This document shows, in pieces, positions 9,901 through 18,426 of a stretch of DNA of 64,000 nt (the stretch's first letter is position 1; every line of letters begins with the position of its first letter). Position numbers and translations under genes: made by a program. This DNA comes from Pegethrix bostrychoides GSE-TBD4-15B (GTDB lineage Bacteria; Cyanobacteriota; Cyanobacteriia; Elainellales; Elainellaceae), in contig JAHHHV010000073.1 in assembly GCA_019359155.1 (NCBI GenBank), positions 25,982 to 89,981 on the forward strand, written 5' to 3'. Below the pieces are notes generated by a model. That model had not been told where the DNA came from and did no database searches. It saw nothing but the letters and a program-made list of their open reading frames with translations.

Positions 9901-10174
9901 GCCAGAGCGTATTCTCGCCCAGCATCCGGTGGTAGCGCACCAGCGTATCGATTAGCGAATGCTCTAGGGCATGACCCATATGCAGACTGCCCGTGACGTT
10001 GGGCGGCGGAATCACCATGCAAAACGGCTTGCCGCCCTGATCGGGATTGGCCTTAAAGACCTGATTGCTCTCCCATTCGGCCTGCCATTTGGCTTCGGTG
10101 GCGGCAGCGTTATATTGGCTGGCTGACGAGTGAGCGGATGAGCTGGCAGAATTCTCAGGAATCGCGGCGGTCAT
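6971..10174 (-). CDS. valS: Valyl-tRNA synthetase with inserted CAAD transmembrane domain
   Basis: Charges tRNA-Val with valine. The 1067-aa product has the class I signatures ([15 protein letters not shown] with the HIGH-like motif, about residue 57; KMSKS in [12 protein letters not shown], about 548), the CP1 editing region between them, the anticodon-binding domain (about 630-790) and the C-terminal coiled-coil arm (about 1010-1067). Between the last two lies an extra segment of about 150 residues (about 830-980): an acidic Pro/Gln/Glu linker, an amphipathic Val/Glu helix, two hydrophobic segments ([40 protein letters not shown]) and a basic exit. This is the CAAD domain known in cyanobacterial aminoacyl-tRNA synthetases and in thylakoid CURT1 proteins; in Anabaena, CAAD anchors ValRS in thylakoid membranes. 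The linker has 12-bp DNA repeats (7683-7706). Confidence 0.95.
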   Translation of the reverse strand: MTAAIPENSASSSAHSSASQYNAAATEAKWQAEWESNQVFKANPDQGGKPFCMVIPPPNVTGSLHMGHALEHSLIDTLVRYHRMLGENTLWLPGTDHASIAVQTILEKQLKAENKSRDEIGREAFLERAWAWKAESGSTIVGQLRRLGVSVDWSRERFTMDAGLSTAVLAAFNKLYEEGLIYRSKYLVNWCPASQSAVSDLEVENKEVNGSLWHFRYPLSDDSGCIEVATTRPETMLGDTAVAVNPDDDRYRHLVGRTVRLPITNRQIPIIADSYVDSSFGTGSVKITPAHDPNDFEMGKRHNLPMINILNKDGSLNENAGEFQGQDRFVARKNVVKRLEAEGFLVKVEEHKHSVPYSDRGKVPVEPLLSTQWFVKIRPLADRALEFLDAQEPQFVPERWTKVYRDWLESLRDWCISRQLWWGHQIPAWYAISETNGEITETTPFMVASSEAQAREKAVEQFGEQVQIQQDPDVLDTWFSAGLWPFSTMGWPEQTQDLATYYPTTTLVTGFDIIFFWVARMTMLAGHFTGQMPFQTVYIHGLVRDENGKKMSKSANNGIDPLILIDKYGTDALRFTLVKEVAGAGQDVSLEYDRKTDESASVEASRNFTNKIWNASRFVMLNLDGQTPTQLGLPDRTALELADRWILSRYNQTVQQTRADLDGYGMGEAAKRLYEFFWGDLCDWYIELVKSRFQTDSASGRTARQVLAQLLDGTLKLLHPFMPHITEEVWQNLTQAEGEYLALQGYPQSDPDAIDPALEQQFDQIIDTIRTIRNLRAEAFIKPSAQIETILQTDSLQERQMLLAGQTYIQEMARVGQLTIIQPDAQPDTQPEPNEPEPDLNETVSDTVAETIQQVEEAISATAGQVESGVEQTLSRWNLATYKKPALVLIFFLALWILARLFGAVIGTFHSLPLLAPLFKLIGIGYTGWFIYKFLISREKRRELAVQIRQFRKQMADPVTEIDLTAMPVSEAISITSAPADQMFAGVVGTVQVLIPLTGVVDTEVLSAKLQKDLAKAEAEIQSLSQRLGNANFVDKAPIEVVQNARTALAEAEKQAEILKDRLKQLD

Positions 10175-10280
10175 GGTAGTCGCAAGTAGGGCAGTTTCTT
10201 ACTGTCAGCTTACCGCAAAAGACGCTGGGCAGAAGGTGAGGACTGAACCCCCTCTGTGCCTAGACAGCTCCTAGACAGCG

Positions 10281-11060
10281 CTAAGACGAACGCCCAGCAA
10301 TCCCTTGGCTCAAGATTTCCTGTAGGTTGACAACCGCCCCAATCACCGCAATGGCTGGCGCATCAAATTCAGCCTTAGCCATCTGCTGCAAAATGCTGGA
10401 TAGTTTGCCAGTCAGCGTTTCCTGCTCCGGCCTTGTGCCCCAGCGTACCAACGCAATCGGCGTTGAGTCCGGCAAGCCAGCCCCGCAGAGCTGCTCGATA
10501 ATATGCGCTAGGTTGTGAATGCCCATATAGATCACAATCGTTTCTGAGCTGTGGGCAATCGCCTGCCAGTTGACCTGAGGTCGATATTTGCCCACCGACT
10601 CATGCCCCGTTACAAACGTCACCGACGAGCTGTAGCCGCGATGCGTCAGCGGAATGCCCGCATAGGCAGGTGCGGCGATCCCGGAGGTGATTCCCGGCAC
10701 CATTTCCACTGCTACACCAGCCGCCAGCAAGTCCTGCATTTCTTCGCCGCCGCGTCCGAACATAAACGGGTCGCCGCCTTTGAGCCGCACCACAACTGCC
10801 TGCTGCGCCGCCTTTTCAATCAGCAGCGCCGTAATTTCCGATTGCTGCATTGAGTGACGACCGCGCCGTTTGCCCGCGTCAATCTGTTCGGCCTGGGGAT
10901 TGATCATCGCCAAAATCGGCGGGCTGATCAGCGCGTCGTAAATCACCACGTCAGCGCATTCCAGCAGTGTTTTGCCCTTCAGCGTCATTAAGCCGGGATC
11001 GCCGGGACCTGCGCCCACTAAATAAACCTTGCCATTCAACTTGTCAGAACTTTTTGGCAT
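10281..11060 (-). CDS. cobA: Uroporphyrinogen-III C-methyltransferase (SUMT)
   Basis: Adds two methyl groups from SAM to uroporphyrinogen III to make precorrin-2, the branch point to siroheme and cobalamin. The 259-aa product has the SUMT family motifs: 'KVYLVGAGPGDPGLMTLKG' at the N terminus, 'VVRLKGGDPFMFGRGGEE' (about 90-110), 'VPGITSGIAAPAYAGIPLTH' and 'TIVIYMGIHNLA'. It is the stand-alone type, without the CysG dehydrogenase/chelatase half. The start is the ATG at 11060; the TTG one codon upstream is less likely. The sirohydrochlorin chelatase gene lies 49 bp upstream in the same direction, so the two probably form a siroheme operon serving nitrite and sulfite reductases. Confidence 0.93.
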   Translation of the reverse strand: MPKSSDKLNGKVYLVGAGPGDPGLMTLKGKTLLECADVVIYDALISPPILAMINPQAEQIDAGKRRGRHSMQQSEITALLIEKAAQQAVVVRLKGGDPFMFGRGGEEMQDLLAAGVAVEMVPGITSGIAAPAYAGIPLTHRGYSSSVTFVTGHESVGKYRPQVNWQAIAHSSETIVIYMGIHNLAHIIEQLCGAGLPDSTPIALVRWGTRPEQETLTGKLSSILQQMAKAEFDAPAIAVIGAVVNLQEILSQGIAGRSS

Positions 11061-11109
11061 CAAATCTTACAACAGCAATAGCTATAACTTGGCAGCTCTT
11101 TATGAAATA

Positions 11110-11838
11110 TTAGCTGCATCCTACAGGTGGCGCTGCCAGTAAATTTACAATCAGCGCTGCCATTTCTGGCGTTGCGCCCATCGGCTGACGTAGCTCAAGC
11201 TGAGCATTGGGCAACTGCTGCTGAAGTTCTGTCACCTTTTGAGCAATTGCGTCAGTAATGCCGCCTGCAAACAGAAAGTAAGGCAGCAGTTCAATCTGCT
11301 GAGCGCCCTGCTGCACCAGCTGACTCACCTGCGTTTCGAGACTGGGCACAACCGACCAATAGGCCGCCACGGCTCCCAGCTTAGCCGCAATCTCATCTAC
11401 GGTTTGCTGCACGCCAGAGCGCCGACTGCCGTGCGAAATCAGCACTCGCGCTGAATCTGGTGCTAAACCGGGCGCTGACTGTAGATTTAACAGCTTCCAC
11501 AGCTCAGCCGCGCTACCCAAATGCGGGCAGATTTGAATCGGCAGCTGGCTCTCGACCTGCGCCACCTCTGCTGGAATGTCCTCCACTACATGCACCCCTG
11601 CCAGCAAGAACATTGGCAGCAGCTGAATCGATTCGCACCCAGATTGCGATGCCTGTTCCGCAAACGCTTGAAGCTGCTGATGCAGCGGCTGCCCCAATTC
11701 CAGCACGCCCGTTTGAATCAGCGGGGGCACGCCCGTAAAGCGACTGGCCACCTGCTGCGCCAGATTGTCCATCGCGATCTGCGGGCGCGGGTCGCGACTG
11801 CCGTGAGAAACCAGAAAGTAGGCTGAGGGAGACTGCAA
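11110..11838 (-). CDS. sirB: Sirohydrochlorin chelatase, CbiX/SirB type
   Basis: Inserts ferrous iron (siroheme) or cobalt (B12) into sirohydrochlorin. The 242-aa product contains the class II chelatase fold twice: the metal-site motif appears as 'YFLVSHGSRDPRPQ' near residue 9 and again as 'RVLISHGSRRSGVQ' near residue 133. Each half is followed by a second metal-ligand strand (IQLLPMFLLAGVHVVEDIPA; IELLPYFLFAGGITDAIA). Two halves in one chain is the long form; archaeal CbiX-S has one. It sits directly upstream of cobA in the same direction, so iron chelation for siroheme is the most likely use, but metal preference cannot be read from sequence. Symbol chosen by context; cbiX is an equivalent name. 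Confidence 0.88.
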   Translation of the reverse strand: MQSPSAYFLVSHGSRDPRPQIAMDNLAQQVASRFTGVPPLIQTGVLELGQPLHQQLQAFAEQASQSGCESIQLLPMFLLAGVHVVEDIPAEVAQVESQLPIQICPHLGSAAELWKLLNLQSAPGLAPDSARVLISHGSRRSGVQQTVDEIAAKLGAVAAYWSVVPSLETQVSQLVQQGAQQIELLPYFLFAGGITDAIAQKVTELQQQLPNAQLELRQPMGATPEMAALIVNLLAAPPVGCS

Positions 11839-12137
11839 CGTGGTGGTGCTAATAAGGGCTAGATTTCAAGGTATGAGTCGAGTCAGAAGCAGTACATCCC
11901 AGGATTACAGATGATGCAGTGACAACCAAGCTGAGATATTCAGCGTTTCCTCTTACTTTATTACATTGTATTACAGAGTATCTTAAAAAGGCGGCATCTG
12001 AAAGCGTCTCAGAGCAAGGCACAATCGTTTTTGTGCCCCTTATCTAAGAATAATTCCCCAACCTGATAAGGTGAAAAAGTCAGCTGGCAGAACCCAACTA
12101 GAACCCAACTCCAGCAAGTTGCTTGAAACATTAACCC
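11839..12137. promoter_or_regulatory. Divergent intergenic region with a GGCACAA hairpin and an 11-bp tandem repeat
   Basis: The region separates sirB (minus) from a plus-strand hypothetical gene and must contain both promoters. A perfect 7-bp stem GGCACAA/TTGTGCC with a 6-base loop lies at 12018-12037; no T-run follows it on either strand, so it is not a clear terminator. At 12089-12110 the 11-mer AGAACCCAACT occurs twice in tandem. No small ORF is convincing. Confidence 0.35.
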
Positions 12138-12653
12138 ATGAATTACCTGATCGCGGTACTAGCTGATCGCATTCAAGCCGAAGCCGCCTATACCGAACTC
12201 GAAGCTCAGGGGCTGCCCATGCCGCAGGTCAGTATTTTGGGCAGCGGCTACAAGACGGCTGACGAATTCGGTTTCATTGACCCCAAGATCCCGGCACGCC
12301 AGCAGGCCAAGCTGATGGCGTTCTGGCTGGTTCCCTTCGGCTTTTTGGGCGGCTGGCTATTTAACCAGGCAACCGCCTATCAGCTCGTCCCAGCGGCGGG
12401 CGTAGTTGGTAATCACCTGTTGGGCGGGCTGCTGGGCGCAGGCGCAGGCGCAATGGGCAGTTTTTTTGTCGGCGGCGGCGTTGGCCTATCCGTCGGCGGC
12501 GGTGAGGCGCTACCCTATCGCAACCAGCTCAAAGTAGGTAAATATATTCTGGTGGTGAGCGGTGCCCCCAACATCACTAGCAAGGCGGCTCGTATCCTGC
12601 GTCAGTTTGAGCCAGAAACCCTGCAAACCTACGTAGATCCAACTACGGTGTAG
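12138..12653 (+). CDS. Conserved cyanobacterial membrane protein, glycine-rich hairpin
   Basis: A 171-residue protein. Residues 1-50 form a small alpha/beta unit (MNYLIAVLADRIQAEAAYTE ... VSILGSGYKTADEF) similar in outline to the 'general stress protein 17M-like' N-terminal fold. Then come hydrophobic segments (AFWLVPFGFLGGWLFN, about 58-73) and a Gly/Ala-rich stretch (about 90-125, GNHLLGGLLGAGAGAMGSFF) that may form a helical hairpin through a membrane. The tail (GKYILVVSGAPNITSKAARI) returns to a soluble beta-alpha unit. I recognise it only as a conserved cyanobacterial hypothetical. No strong Shine-Dalgarno precedes the ATG. A DUF1995 gene follows 46 bp downstream on the same strand. Confidence 0.7.
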   Translation: MNYLIAVLADRIQAEAAYTELEAQGLPMPQVSILGSGYKTADEFGFIDPKIPARQQAKLMAFWLVPFGFLGGWLFNQATAYQLVPAAGVVGNHLLGGLLGAGAGAMGSFFVGGGVGLSVGGGEALPYRNQLKVGKYILVVSGAPNITSKAARILRQFEPETLQTYVDPTTV

Positions 12654-12699
12654 CCCAGGTGCAGCCTAACAAGCCTCATAGCCCTTTATCTTGCCGCCT

Positions 12700-13446
12700 A
12701 TGTCTAGTTCTCCGCCCGTGCTACCCGATTCGCCGCCTCTGCCCAAAACGCTGGAGGAGGCCACCGAACAAGCCAAAGTTGCCACTCTGGCGGCGCTAGA
12801 TGCTGGCTATACCCGGCTTCAGATTGAGCTACAGTTTCCCGAACTCAAAATTATGCCGGTGGCGCAGCAGTTTATTCCAGCCTTTGCCGACTGGGGTAGC
12901 AGCCTCCGCATCTATTTCCCCGATGCAGGAGCTGCCGCTCTAGCCCGCCGCGACTGGGGCGAACAGCCTTATAAAATTCGCGGCATTCGCGATCTAAAGT
13001 CGGAGCTGGAGCCGGAAGATCGGCTGATTTTGTTCGTCGAGCCTTCGGCAGTCGAAGTGCAAGAGGTTGAGCAAATCTGTGAGGCCACCGCAGATCGCCC
13101 GGTAGTGCTGTTCAACCCGCGCCTCGAAGATATAGCGGTGGTTGGCATTGGGCTAGCAGCTCGCCAGATCCGCGCCCGCTTCCTCAGCACCTTTGAGTCC
13201 TGCTACTACCTCCAGCCGCTCGAAAATGCTGCGATCTTTCGGGCGTTTCCAGCTTCCTGGCAAGTCTGGATTGAAGATGCTGAAACTGGCGACTATCGGC
13301 TGCTGGCCGAAACGCCACAAAAACCTGTGGGTGAAGTGCTAGAGCAGATCTTGGCGGGTCAGACTCGTGACGCTGAGGCAGCTCCAGTTCGACGCAAAGG
13401 ACTGCTTGCCTCCATGCAGGAATTCTTGCGAGCGCTCAGCCAATAG
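12700..13446 (+). CDS. DUF1995 protein
   Basis: A 248-aa soluble protein of the DUF1995 family, found in cyanobacteria and plastids; plant members include LPA3, needed for photosystem II accumulation. Typical features are the N-terminal 'PKTLEEATEQAKVATLAALD' helix, 'LQIELQFPELKIMPVAQQF', the central 'RLILFVEPSAVEVQEVEQIC' and 'PVVLFNPRLEDIAVVGIGLA'. A C-terminal 'RAFPASWQVWIED' strand is followed by 'YRLLAETPQKPVGEVLEQIL', as is usual. I chose the ATG at 12700; an in-frame TTG at 12691 would add three residues. It lies downstream of the glycine-rich membrane protein on the same strand. A role in PSII assembly is an inference from the plant homologue only. Confidence 0.85.
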   Translation: MSSSPPVLPDSPPLPKTLEEATEQAKVATLAALDAGYTRLQIELQFPELKIMPVAQQFIPAFADWGSSLRIYFPDAGAAALARRDWGEQPYKIRGIRDLKSELEPEDRLILFVEPSAVEVQEVEQICEATADRPVVLFNPRLEDIAVVGIGLAARQIRARFLSTFESCYYLQPLENAAIFRAFPASWQVWIEDAETGDYRLLAETPQKPVGEVLEQILAGQTRDAEAAPVRRKGLLASMQEFLRALSQ

Positions 13447-13772
13447 AGCTCGCTTATCAAGCAGATCGATTGAATGTAACACTCAACCCCCGATCTGGCT
13501 GTAATATGTCTAACATAAGGTGCTTCTACAGACGATATCCAAGGGCAGTAATTTTTTCTAAGGGCTTAGCTTAGATCAAGACGATTAGGAGCGTGCAAGT
13601 GATGGTTTAACTTGAACCTAGGGGAATCCTTCATGAGGGAGTGGGTTCAGCTGCTGAAGTCGCTCGCTTCTGTAGAAAGCAGTCTAAAACTGAGCAAAAT
13701 GCAGCCAAGACATCTAAGGAATTTGCGCCGCTTTCGCGAAGTACAACGTTTTAAGTAAGAGGATGAGGTAGC
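13447..13772. other. Intergenic leader upstream of the phosphatase gene
   Basis: 326 bp with no long gene. It contains a possible 41-codon ORF (13633-13758, listed separately) and an AGGGGAATCC..GGGAG segment at 13619-13641 that could fold into a short stem. I considered a small RNA but matched no family (not tmRNA, RNase P or SRP RNA by their conserved cores). Confidence 0.35.
13633..13758 (+). CDS. Possible small ORF, 41 aa, Arg-rich C terminus
   Basis: An ATG at 13633 is preceded by AGGGGAA (13619-13625) at normal ribosome-binding distance and opens a 41-codon frame ending 14 bp before the GTG of the phosphatase gene. The C-terminal half is strongly basic (HLRNLRRFREVQRFK). It could be a leader peptide, a real small protein, or chance. 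I recognise no family. Conservation of the frame in relatives would decide. Confidence 0.25.
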   Translation: MREWVQLLKSLASVESSLKLSKMQPRHLRNLRRFREVQRFK

Positions 13773-14522
13773 GTGTCTAGCCGTCGCATTTTCATTGGCG
13801 ATGTACACGGTCATTATGACGGTCTAATCAAGCTGCTAGAAGCGATTGTTCCGGCTACCGATGATCAGGTTTATTTTGTGGGCGATCTGATTGACCGGGG
13901 GCCGAAGAGTGCTCAGGTCGTGCGATTTGTCCGAGAAAATGACTACAAATGCGTGCTGGGCAACCATGAGCATCTGCTCCTGGAAGCGTTTCCGGGCAGC
14001 CGCGTCTCGCAGATGGCCTTGCAGGCTTGGCTGCAAAGCGGTGGCCAAACGACCGTGGCCAGCTACAGCAAGCCGGAAGTGCTGCTGGAAAACCTCAACT
14101 GGCTTCGCAGCTTGCCAACCCACCTCGACTTGGGGGATATCTGGCTGGCTCATGCGGGGCTGCATCCCAGGCTACCAGTGCAGGAGCAAACGCTGCATGA
14201 ATACTGCTGGATTCGCGAAGAATTTCACAGTATGCCTACCCCCTATTTTGCCGATAAGCTGATCATTACCGGGCATACCATCACCTTTACGCTGCCCGGT
14301 GTTGCCCCCGGAGAACTAGCGCGAGGCCAGGGCTGGCTAGATATTGACACGGGAGCCTATCACCCTAAAAGCGGCTGGCTGACGGCTGTGGATATGACGC
14401 ATCAGCAGGTCTATCAGGTCAACGTCTATCAGCGCAAGGTTCGAAGTCTGCCGCTGGCTGAAGCGACCGTGCAAATCCGCCCAGAGCAGGTCTCACTCAG
14501 ACGGCAGCTGCTGCATTCGTAG
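13773..14522 (+). CDS. Serine/threonine protein phosphatase, PPP (calcineurin-like) family
   Basis: A dimetal phosphoesterase of 249 aa, probably cytoplasmic. The three canonical metal-binding blocks are present in order: GDVHGHYDGL (about residue 8), GDLIDRGPKS (about 38) and GNHEHLL (about 68). The later histidine ligands are in 'IWLAHAGLHP' (about 127) and 'LIITGHTITF' (about 166). This is the bacterial PrpA/bacteriophage-lambda-phosphatase-like group, which dephosphorylates Ser/Thr, Tyr or His phosphates; diadenosine tetraphosphatase (ApaH) is a related alternative. The start is GTG at 13773, with a GAGG at 13764-13767 as ribosome binding site. The gene appears monocistronic. Confidence 0.88.
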   Translation: MSSRRIFIGDVHGHYDGLIKLLEAIVPATDDQVYFVGDLIDRGPKSAQVVRFVRENDYKCVLGNHEHLLLEAFPGSRVSQMALQAWLQSGGQTTVASYSKPEVLLENLNWLRSLPTHLDLGDIWLAHAGLHPRLPVQEQTLHEYCWIREEFHSMPTPYFADKLIITGHTITFTLPGVAPGELARGQGWLDIDTGAYHPKSGWLTAVDMTHQQVYQVNVYQRKVRSLPLAEATVQIRPEQVSLRRQLLHS

Positions 14523-14653
14523 GCCAAGCGCCGATTTTTAGCTGTATGGTTGCTGGATTTTTAACGGGATAGGGCAGTTTGTAGGCGCTGGCTGGGAAAT
14601 CTAGGGGGAACTCAGAGACAGCTCCCGATTCTCACACTACACCCTGCCACACC

Positions 14654-15745
14654 ATGACCGACGCTAATTTGTCGCAGATCGGCTTGCCGCGAATTTCCGT
14701 CATCATCCCGATCCACAACGGCGAGTCTGACCTCCCGGATCTGCTGCATTGCCTAGCGCAGCAGTCTTACCCGGCAGCACTGGCTGAATATCTATTGGTT
14801 GACAACAACAGCAGCGACCAGACGCTGAAGCTGCTGCGAACCCTGCCTGCGGCCAACATGCGCTGCCTGCGCGAGATGCAGATCCAGAGTGCCTATGCAG
14901 CGCGGAATACCGGCATTCGAGCCGCGCAGGGTGAAATCCTAGTCTTCACAGACGCTGACTGTCGTCCTCAGCCTAACTGGCTGCTGCATCTGGTTCAGCC
15001 CTTTACGGCTCCAGAAGTGGGGCTAGTCGCGGGTGAAGTACTGGCTTTACCGGGCAATACGCTGCTAGAGCGCTATGCGGATCGGCAGGCGACGCTCTCC
15101 CAAAAACATACGCTGGCGCATCGCTATTTGCCCTATGGCCAGACGGCAAACCTGGCGGTGCGACGGCAAGTTTTTGAGCAGGTTGGGCTGTTTCGCCCCT
15201 ACCTGACCACGGGTGGAGATGCCGACCTCTGCTGGCGGGCTTTGCAGTTTAACTGGAAGACGGACTGCGAAAAACCGGACTGCGAAAAATTGGGCTGGGC
15301 AATTCGGCTGGCTGAGCAGGCGGTTGTTCAGCATCGGCATCGCCCAACTCTCGCCGAACTCCGCAGCCAGTGGCAGCGCTATGGCCGCTCCAACCAATAT
15401 CTGCATGACCTGCACGGCGTTGACTTGGCTAGACCGCTCTCTAGGGCAGATCGGCTGCATCGATGGAGTCGCTGGCTACTGAAAGAATTGCCGCTGGCTT
15501 CTATGCTTGTTTTTATGAAATCTCCCAAGAGGGCTGGTGCTTCTCACTGGATTGATGCGATGGTAGAAACACCGCTCAGCTTAATTTGTCAGCAGGCGCG
15601 GGCGCAAGGACAGCGCCAAGCCCAACTGCCTGAGGCTGCTCGTGAGATTGTCTGGCTAGATTCTGTCCCAGATTCTGCTCCAGATCCAGTCAACTATCGC
15701 TCCACTTCTGGTCAGAGCGTCAGCAGCCAGCAGCCTGTTTCCTGA
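14654..15745 (+). CDS. Glycosyltransferase family 2
   Basis: A 363-aa GT-A fold enzyme transferring a sugar from a nucleotide donor. The N-terminal catalytic region has 'PRISVIIPIHNGESDLPDLL' (about 10), the DxD-containing segment 'EILVFTDADCRPQPNWL' (about 98) and the acceptor-side 'GGDADLCWRALQFN' (about 190). The C-terminal part (RYGRSNQYLHDLHG) is soluble, with only a weak hydrophobic stretch and no clear transmembrane helices. At 15262-15291 a 15-bp unit (GGACTGCGAAAAACC and a near copy) is tandemly duplicated in frame, giving a DCEKPDCEK repeat just before 'LGWAIRLAEQAVVQH', probably a surface loop. No neighbouring polysaccharide genes identify the substrate. The next gene, a DUF1400 hydrolase, begins 28 bp downstream. 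Confidence 0.85.
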   Translation: MTDANLSQIGLPRISVIIPIHNGESDLPDLLHCLAQQSYPAALAEYLLVDNNSSDQTLKLLRTLPAANMRCLREMQIQSAYAARNTGIRAAQGEILVFTDADCRPQPNWLLHLVQPFTAPEVGLVAGEVLALPGNTLLERYADRQATLSQKHTLAHRYLPYGQTANLAVRRQVFEQVGLFRPYLTTGGDADLCWRALQFNWKTDCEKPDCEKLGWAIRLAEQAVVQHRHRPTLAELRSQWQRYGRSNQYLHDLHGVDLARPLSRADRLHRWSRWLLKELPLASMLVFMKSPKRAGASHWIDAMVETPLSLICQQARAQGQRQAQLPEAAREIVWLDSVPDSAPDPVNYRSTSGQSVSSQQPVS

Positions 15746-15773
15746 ATCCATCGCCAGTGAACCGTCAGTTAAG

Positions 15774-17699
15774 ATGCTCGTGAACAATTTTCCATGGTTC
15801 CCGCCCCAACCGTCGCCCGATTGCTCTCAGCACAGCAGTCGCAGAAATCCCAGCAATCGCAAACATCCCAGACGGTGCAGCCTGATGGCACTTGCTGCGG
15901 GTGCAGTGACCTTTACAATGAGTTTTACGTTGTCCTGTCAGGCCGCTGAGCGAATTGCGATCAAGCTAGGGCCGCTCAAGCAGTCGGTTGCCATTGCCGA
16001 TCTAGAGCATTTTGCGGCGACGGGTGAAGTGAAAGCCAGCCTCCAGCCCTATGGCTCACTGTTGAATTCAGAGGTGCGGGATGCCCTGCGGAGCCGCTTG
16101 CAGCTAGATGCCAGCATCGGGGACAAGCTGGTTGAAGATCTACTGCATTCCTCGGCGGGCGAGCGCTTTCTGAACACCCTGCAAGTTGCCATTCCGGACG
16201 CGACCCCGGCTCAGCTTCAGGTAGCGCTGATGCAGGCAGCCCAGCAGCCCAGCGGCATAAGTCTGCTGGGGTTGCTCAAGGCGATCCCGAATCCGACTGT
16301 GACTGTGGATGCCGCCTCAACCCTAGCGTTAGCCTCGCAGATTAATCTGCCCTATCTGCAAAGTCAGGCGCTTGGCTCAATTTTGGAGCGAGATTTAACG
16401 GTTAAAAACCAGCCCCTGCGTTCGACCTTTGACCCCACTCAGACTGGCTCACACTGGGTTTGGAAGCAGACAATGGTGCTGCGCGACTACGACCGCGAGC
16501 GGACGATTCCGGTTGATCTCTACTGGGCGCGGCGCACGAATGGGCCGCTGGTGGTGATTTCACATGGATTTGGTGCAGATCGCCGCTTCTTGGGCTATCT
16601 GGCCTATCACTTGGCCTCCCATGGCCTGACGGTTGTGGCGCTGGAGCATCCGGCCAGCAATGTCGCTTGGTTGACGGGTCGCCCGCTCTACGCCAACCGG
16701 ACGCAGCCCAAAAACAACATCTTGCCCGCCAGCGAGTTCATCGATCGCCCCAAAGATGTCAGCTTCGTGCTGGATCGACTCAGCCGCCTGAATCAGTTTT
16801 CGAGCGGTCTGCAAGGCAAATTCAACACCGAGCAGGTGACGGTGATTGGCCATTCGCTGGGTGGCTATACGGCATTAGCTTTAGCAGGTGCAAAGCTGAG
16901 TCTGGGGCATCTGCGCCAGTTTTGCAATGATCCTAAGCCGGTGGTGTTTTCGCCCTCTGACCTGCTCCAGTGCAATGCCGCCGATCTCGTTGATCCGCAA
17001 GAGAGCTTGCAAGATCGGCGCGTGGTGCAGACAGTTTTGCTCAACCCGGTGATTGGTCGCCTATTTGATGCTCAGAGTCTCGCTCAGGTCAAAACGCCAA
17101 TGCTAATGCTGGCTGGAACTGACGATGCGATTACGCCCGCCGTTAGCCAGCAGTTTCTGCCCTTTACCGAGATGCGTAGCCCGAAGCTGCTGCTGACGGC
17201 AATTGGCGGCACGCACCTCAGCGTTGGCGATCCGGTTAACCTCAACCATGGGCTGACCCAAAGCCTGTTCATTAAAGAGCGCTCGGAGCAAGAGACTGAG
17301 CCAGTTCGGCATTTGCTCAAAGGCGTGAGCTTGGCCTATATCAAACAGCTCACGCCTGAAGCCAGCCGCTACAAGCCGTTCCTCACGTCCGCCTATGCCC
17401 AAGCCTTCTCCACTGAAACGCTGAAGCTGCGGCTAAATTCACAGCTGCCGCCCAACTTTTCCAAGCGGTTGAAGCTCGCCGCGCTGCCGATGGAGCAGCT
17501 GATTGCCAATACGCTGGCTAAAGGCAAGCCTCAGAGCCAGCAGGGCTTTTGCTATAGCAGCTCCGACTGTTTGCTGAGCAGTCTACCGCTGGTGATGTTC
17601 ATCTTGCCAGGTGGGCTACCCGTCGCGGTCAATCAGATTTTTCGCTGGCGACGCTTGGCTAAATCACGCGCTGAGCAGTCGCCAACGTCGGAAAAGTAA
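15774..17699 (+). CDS. Secreted alpha/beta hydrolase with N-terminal DUF1400 domain
   Basis: The 641-aa product begins with an N-terminal basic region and a hydrophobic segment (CSLMALAAGAVTFTMSFTLS, about 35-54) that looks like a signal peptide, followed by the DUF1400 domain (AERIAIKLGPLKQSVAIADL, about 60-195), typical of cyanobacterial exported lipases. The catalytic alpha/beta hydrolase has the oxyanion/HG region 'GPLVVISHGFGADRRFLGYL' (about 255), the nucleophile elbow 'VTVIGHSLGGYTAL' (Ser about 363) and a late acid/His pair, probably Asp in 'MLAGTDDAIT' and His in 'GGTHLSVG'. The family includes dienelactone hydrolase and platelet-activating factor acetylhydrolase-like proteins; an ester substrate is likely but unknown. 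The N-terminal start could be later, as the first 30 residues are Pro/Ser/Arg-rich. Confidence 0.82.
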   Translation: MLVNNFPWFPPQPSPDCSQHSSRRNPSNRKHPRRCSLMALAAGAVTFTMSFTLSCQAAERIAIKLGPLKQSVAIADLEHFAATGEVKASLQPYGSLLNSEVRDALRSRLQLDASIGDKLVEDLLHSSAGERFLNTLQVAIPDATPAQLQVALMQAAQQPSGISLLGLLKAIPNPTVTVDAASTLALASQINLPYLQSQALGSILERDLTVKNQPLRSTFDPTQTGSHWVWKQTMVLRDYDRERTIPVDLYWARRTNGPLVVISHGFGADRRFLGYLAYHLASHGLTVVALEHPASNVAWLTGRPLYANRTQPKNNILPASEFIDRPKDVSFVLDRLSRLNQFSSGLQGKFNTEQVTVIGHSLGGYTALALAGAKLSLGHLRQFCNDPKPVVFSPSDLLQCNAADLVDPQESLQDRRVVQTVLLNPVIGRLFDAQSLAQVKTPMLMLAGTDDAITPAVSQQFLPFTEMRSPKLLLTAIGGTHLSVGDPVNLNHGLTQSLFIKERSEQETEPVRHLLKGVSLAYIKQLTPEASRYKPFLTSAYAQAFSTETLKLRLNSQLPPNFSKRLKLAALPMEQLIANTLAKGKPQSQQGFCYSSSDCLLSSLPLVMFILPGGLPVAVNQIFRWRRLAKSRAEQSPTSEK

Positions 17700-17868
17700 C
17701 CCCAAAATAAAAAGTAAATAAAAGTAAATCGGTAACTAGGTCGCCAAATAGACCGTACTGAGGCAGATTCTCGACGGCATCCGCTACATTTGAGACAGAG
17801 TCTTGCAGCAGAACGCAGCATTTTTTCTGACGCTTCGCTCTTTTTGACTCCGGTTTATCTGCCCAAGG

Positions 17869-18351
17869 GTGTCCTCAAGCGTGAATTTGCTTCAAATTGC
17901 TGCTACTGTTCCTAGCTCATCCAGCTTTACGATCTGGATGGTCGTTGGGTTTGTGTTTCTACTGCTGGGCGTGTCTGTCGGGGAGCCGACAGCGGCTTCT
18001 CTGGGGATTGCGGCAATTATCACAGCAATTGCCTCGCTCAGCATCGCTTCCACGTCCGTGCAGATGGTGCTGTGGGGGGTGCTGGCCATTGCGCTGACGG
18101 TGGTGCTGCGGGGCATGGTGCCGATGCCGACCCAAGACGAGCAGCCGGACACCGAAGCGGTCGTGTCCGAGATGATCCCGCGAGGTGGCGTGGGCTGGGT
18201 ATCCTACGAAGGTTCGCTCTGGAAGGCACGCTGTCAGATTTCAGATGTCGAAATTGCCCGCAGCCAAACGGTACAGGTAATCGGACGACATGGACTGACG
18301 CTGATTGTGCTGCCAATCGATTTTCCAGACAAGTATGATACGGTTAGCTGA
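17869..18351 (+). CDS. NfeD-like membrane protein
   Basis: A 160-aa protein with two or three transmembrane segments (IWMVVGFVFLLLGVSVG, about 23-40; ASLGIAAIITAIASLSI; VQMVLWGVLAIALTVVLRGM) and a C-terminal soluble OB-fold domain (about 95-160; GGVGWVSYEGSLWKARCQ, VQVIGRHGLTLIVLP) characteristic of NfeD proteins. NfeD partners SPFH/stomatin proteins in membrane microdomains, and the stomatin gene follows 75 bp downstream on the same strand, which fits. The start is GTG; 17869 gives the longest frame, but the in-frame GTG at 17881 has AAGGG at a better distance (17865-17869), so the true start may be four codons later. Confidence 0.85.
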   Translation: MSSSVNLLQIAATVPSSSSFTIWMVVGFVFLLLGVSVGEPTAASLGIAAIITAIASLSIASTSVQMVLWGVLAIALTVVLRGMVPMPTQDEQPDTEAVVSEMIPRGGVGWVSYEGSLWKARCQISDVEIARSQTVQVIGRHGLTLIVLPIDFPDKYDTVS

Positions 18352-18426
18352 CCTTGAGCTAGCTTTGAGCTGGCTTCAAGCCATTGGACGATGGGAAATA
18401 CAGCGCTGGCTGACTAGGAGAACAAC

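Noticed and set aside
12018..12037. Rho-independent terminator
   Set aside because: The stem is perfect but no T-run follows on either strand, and it lies between divergent genes where no transcript should end.
13619..13645. IS200/IS605 right-end or omega-RNA-like sequence (GAATCC...GGGAGTG)
   Set aside because: Only a very short stem, no TnpA/TnpB remnant nearby; chance similarity is more likely.
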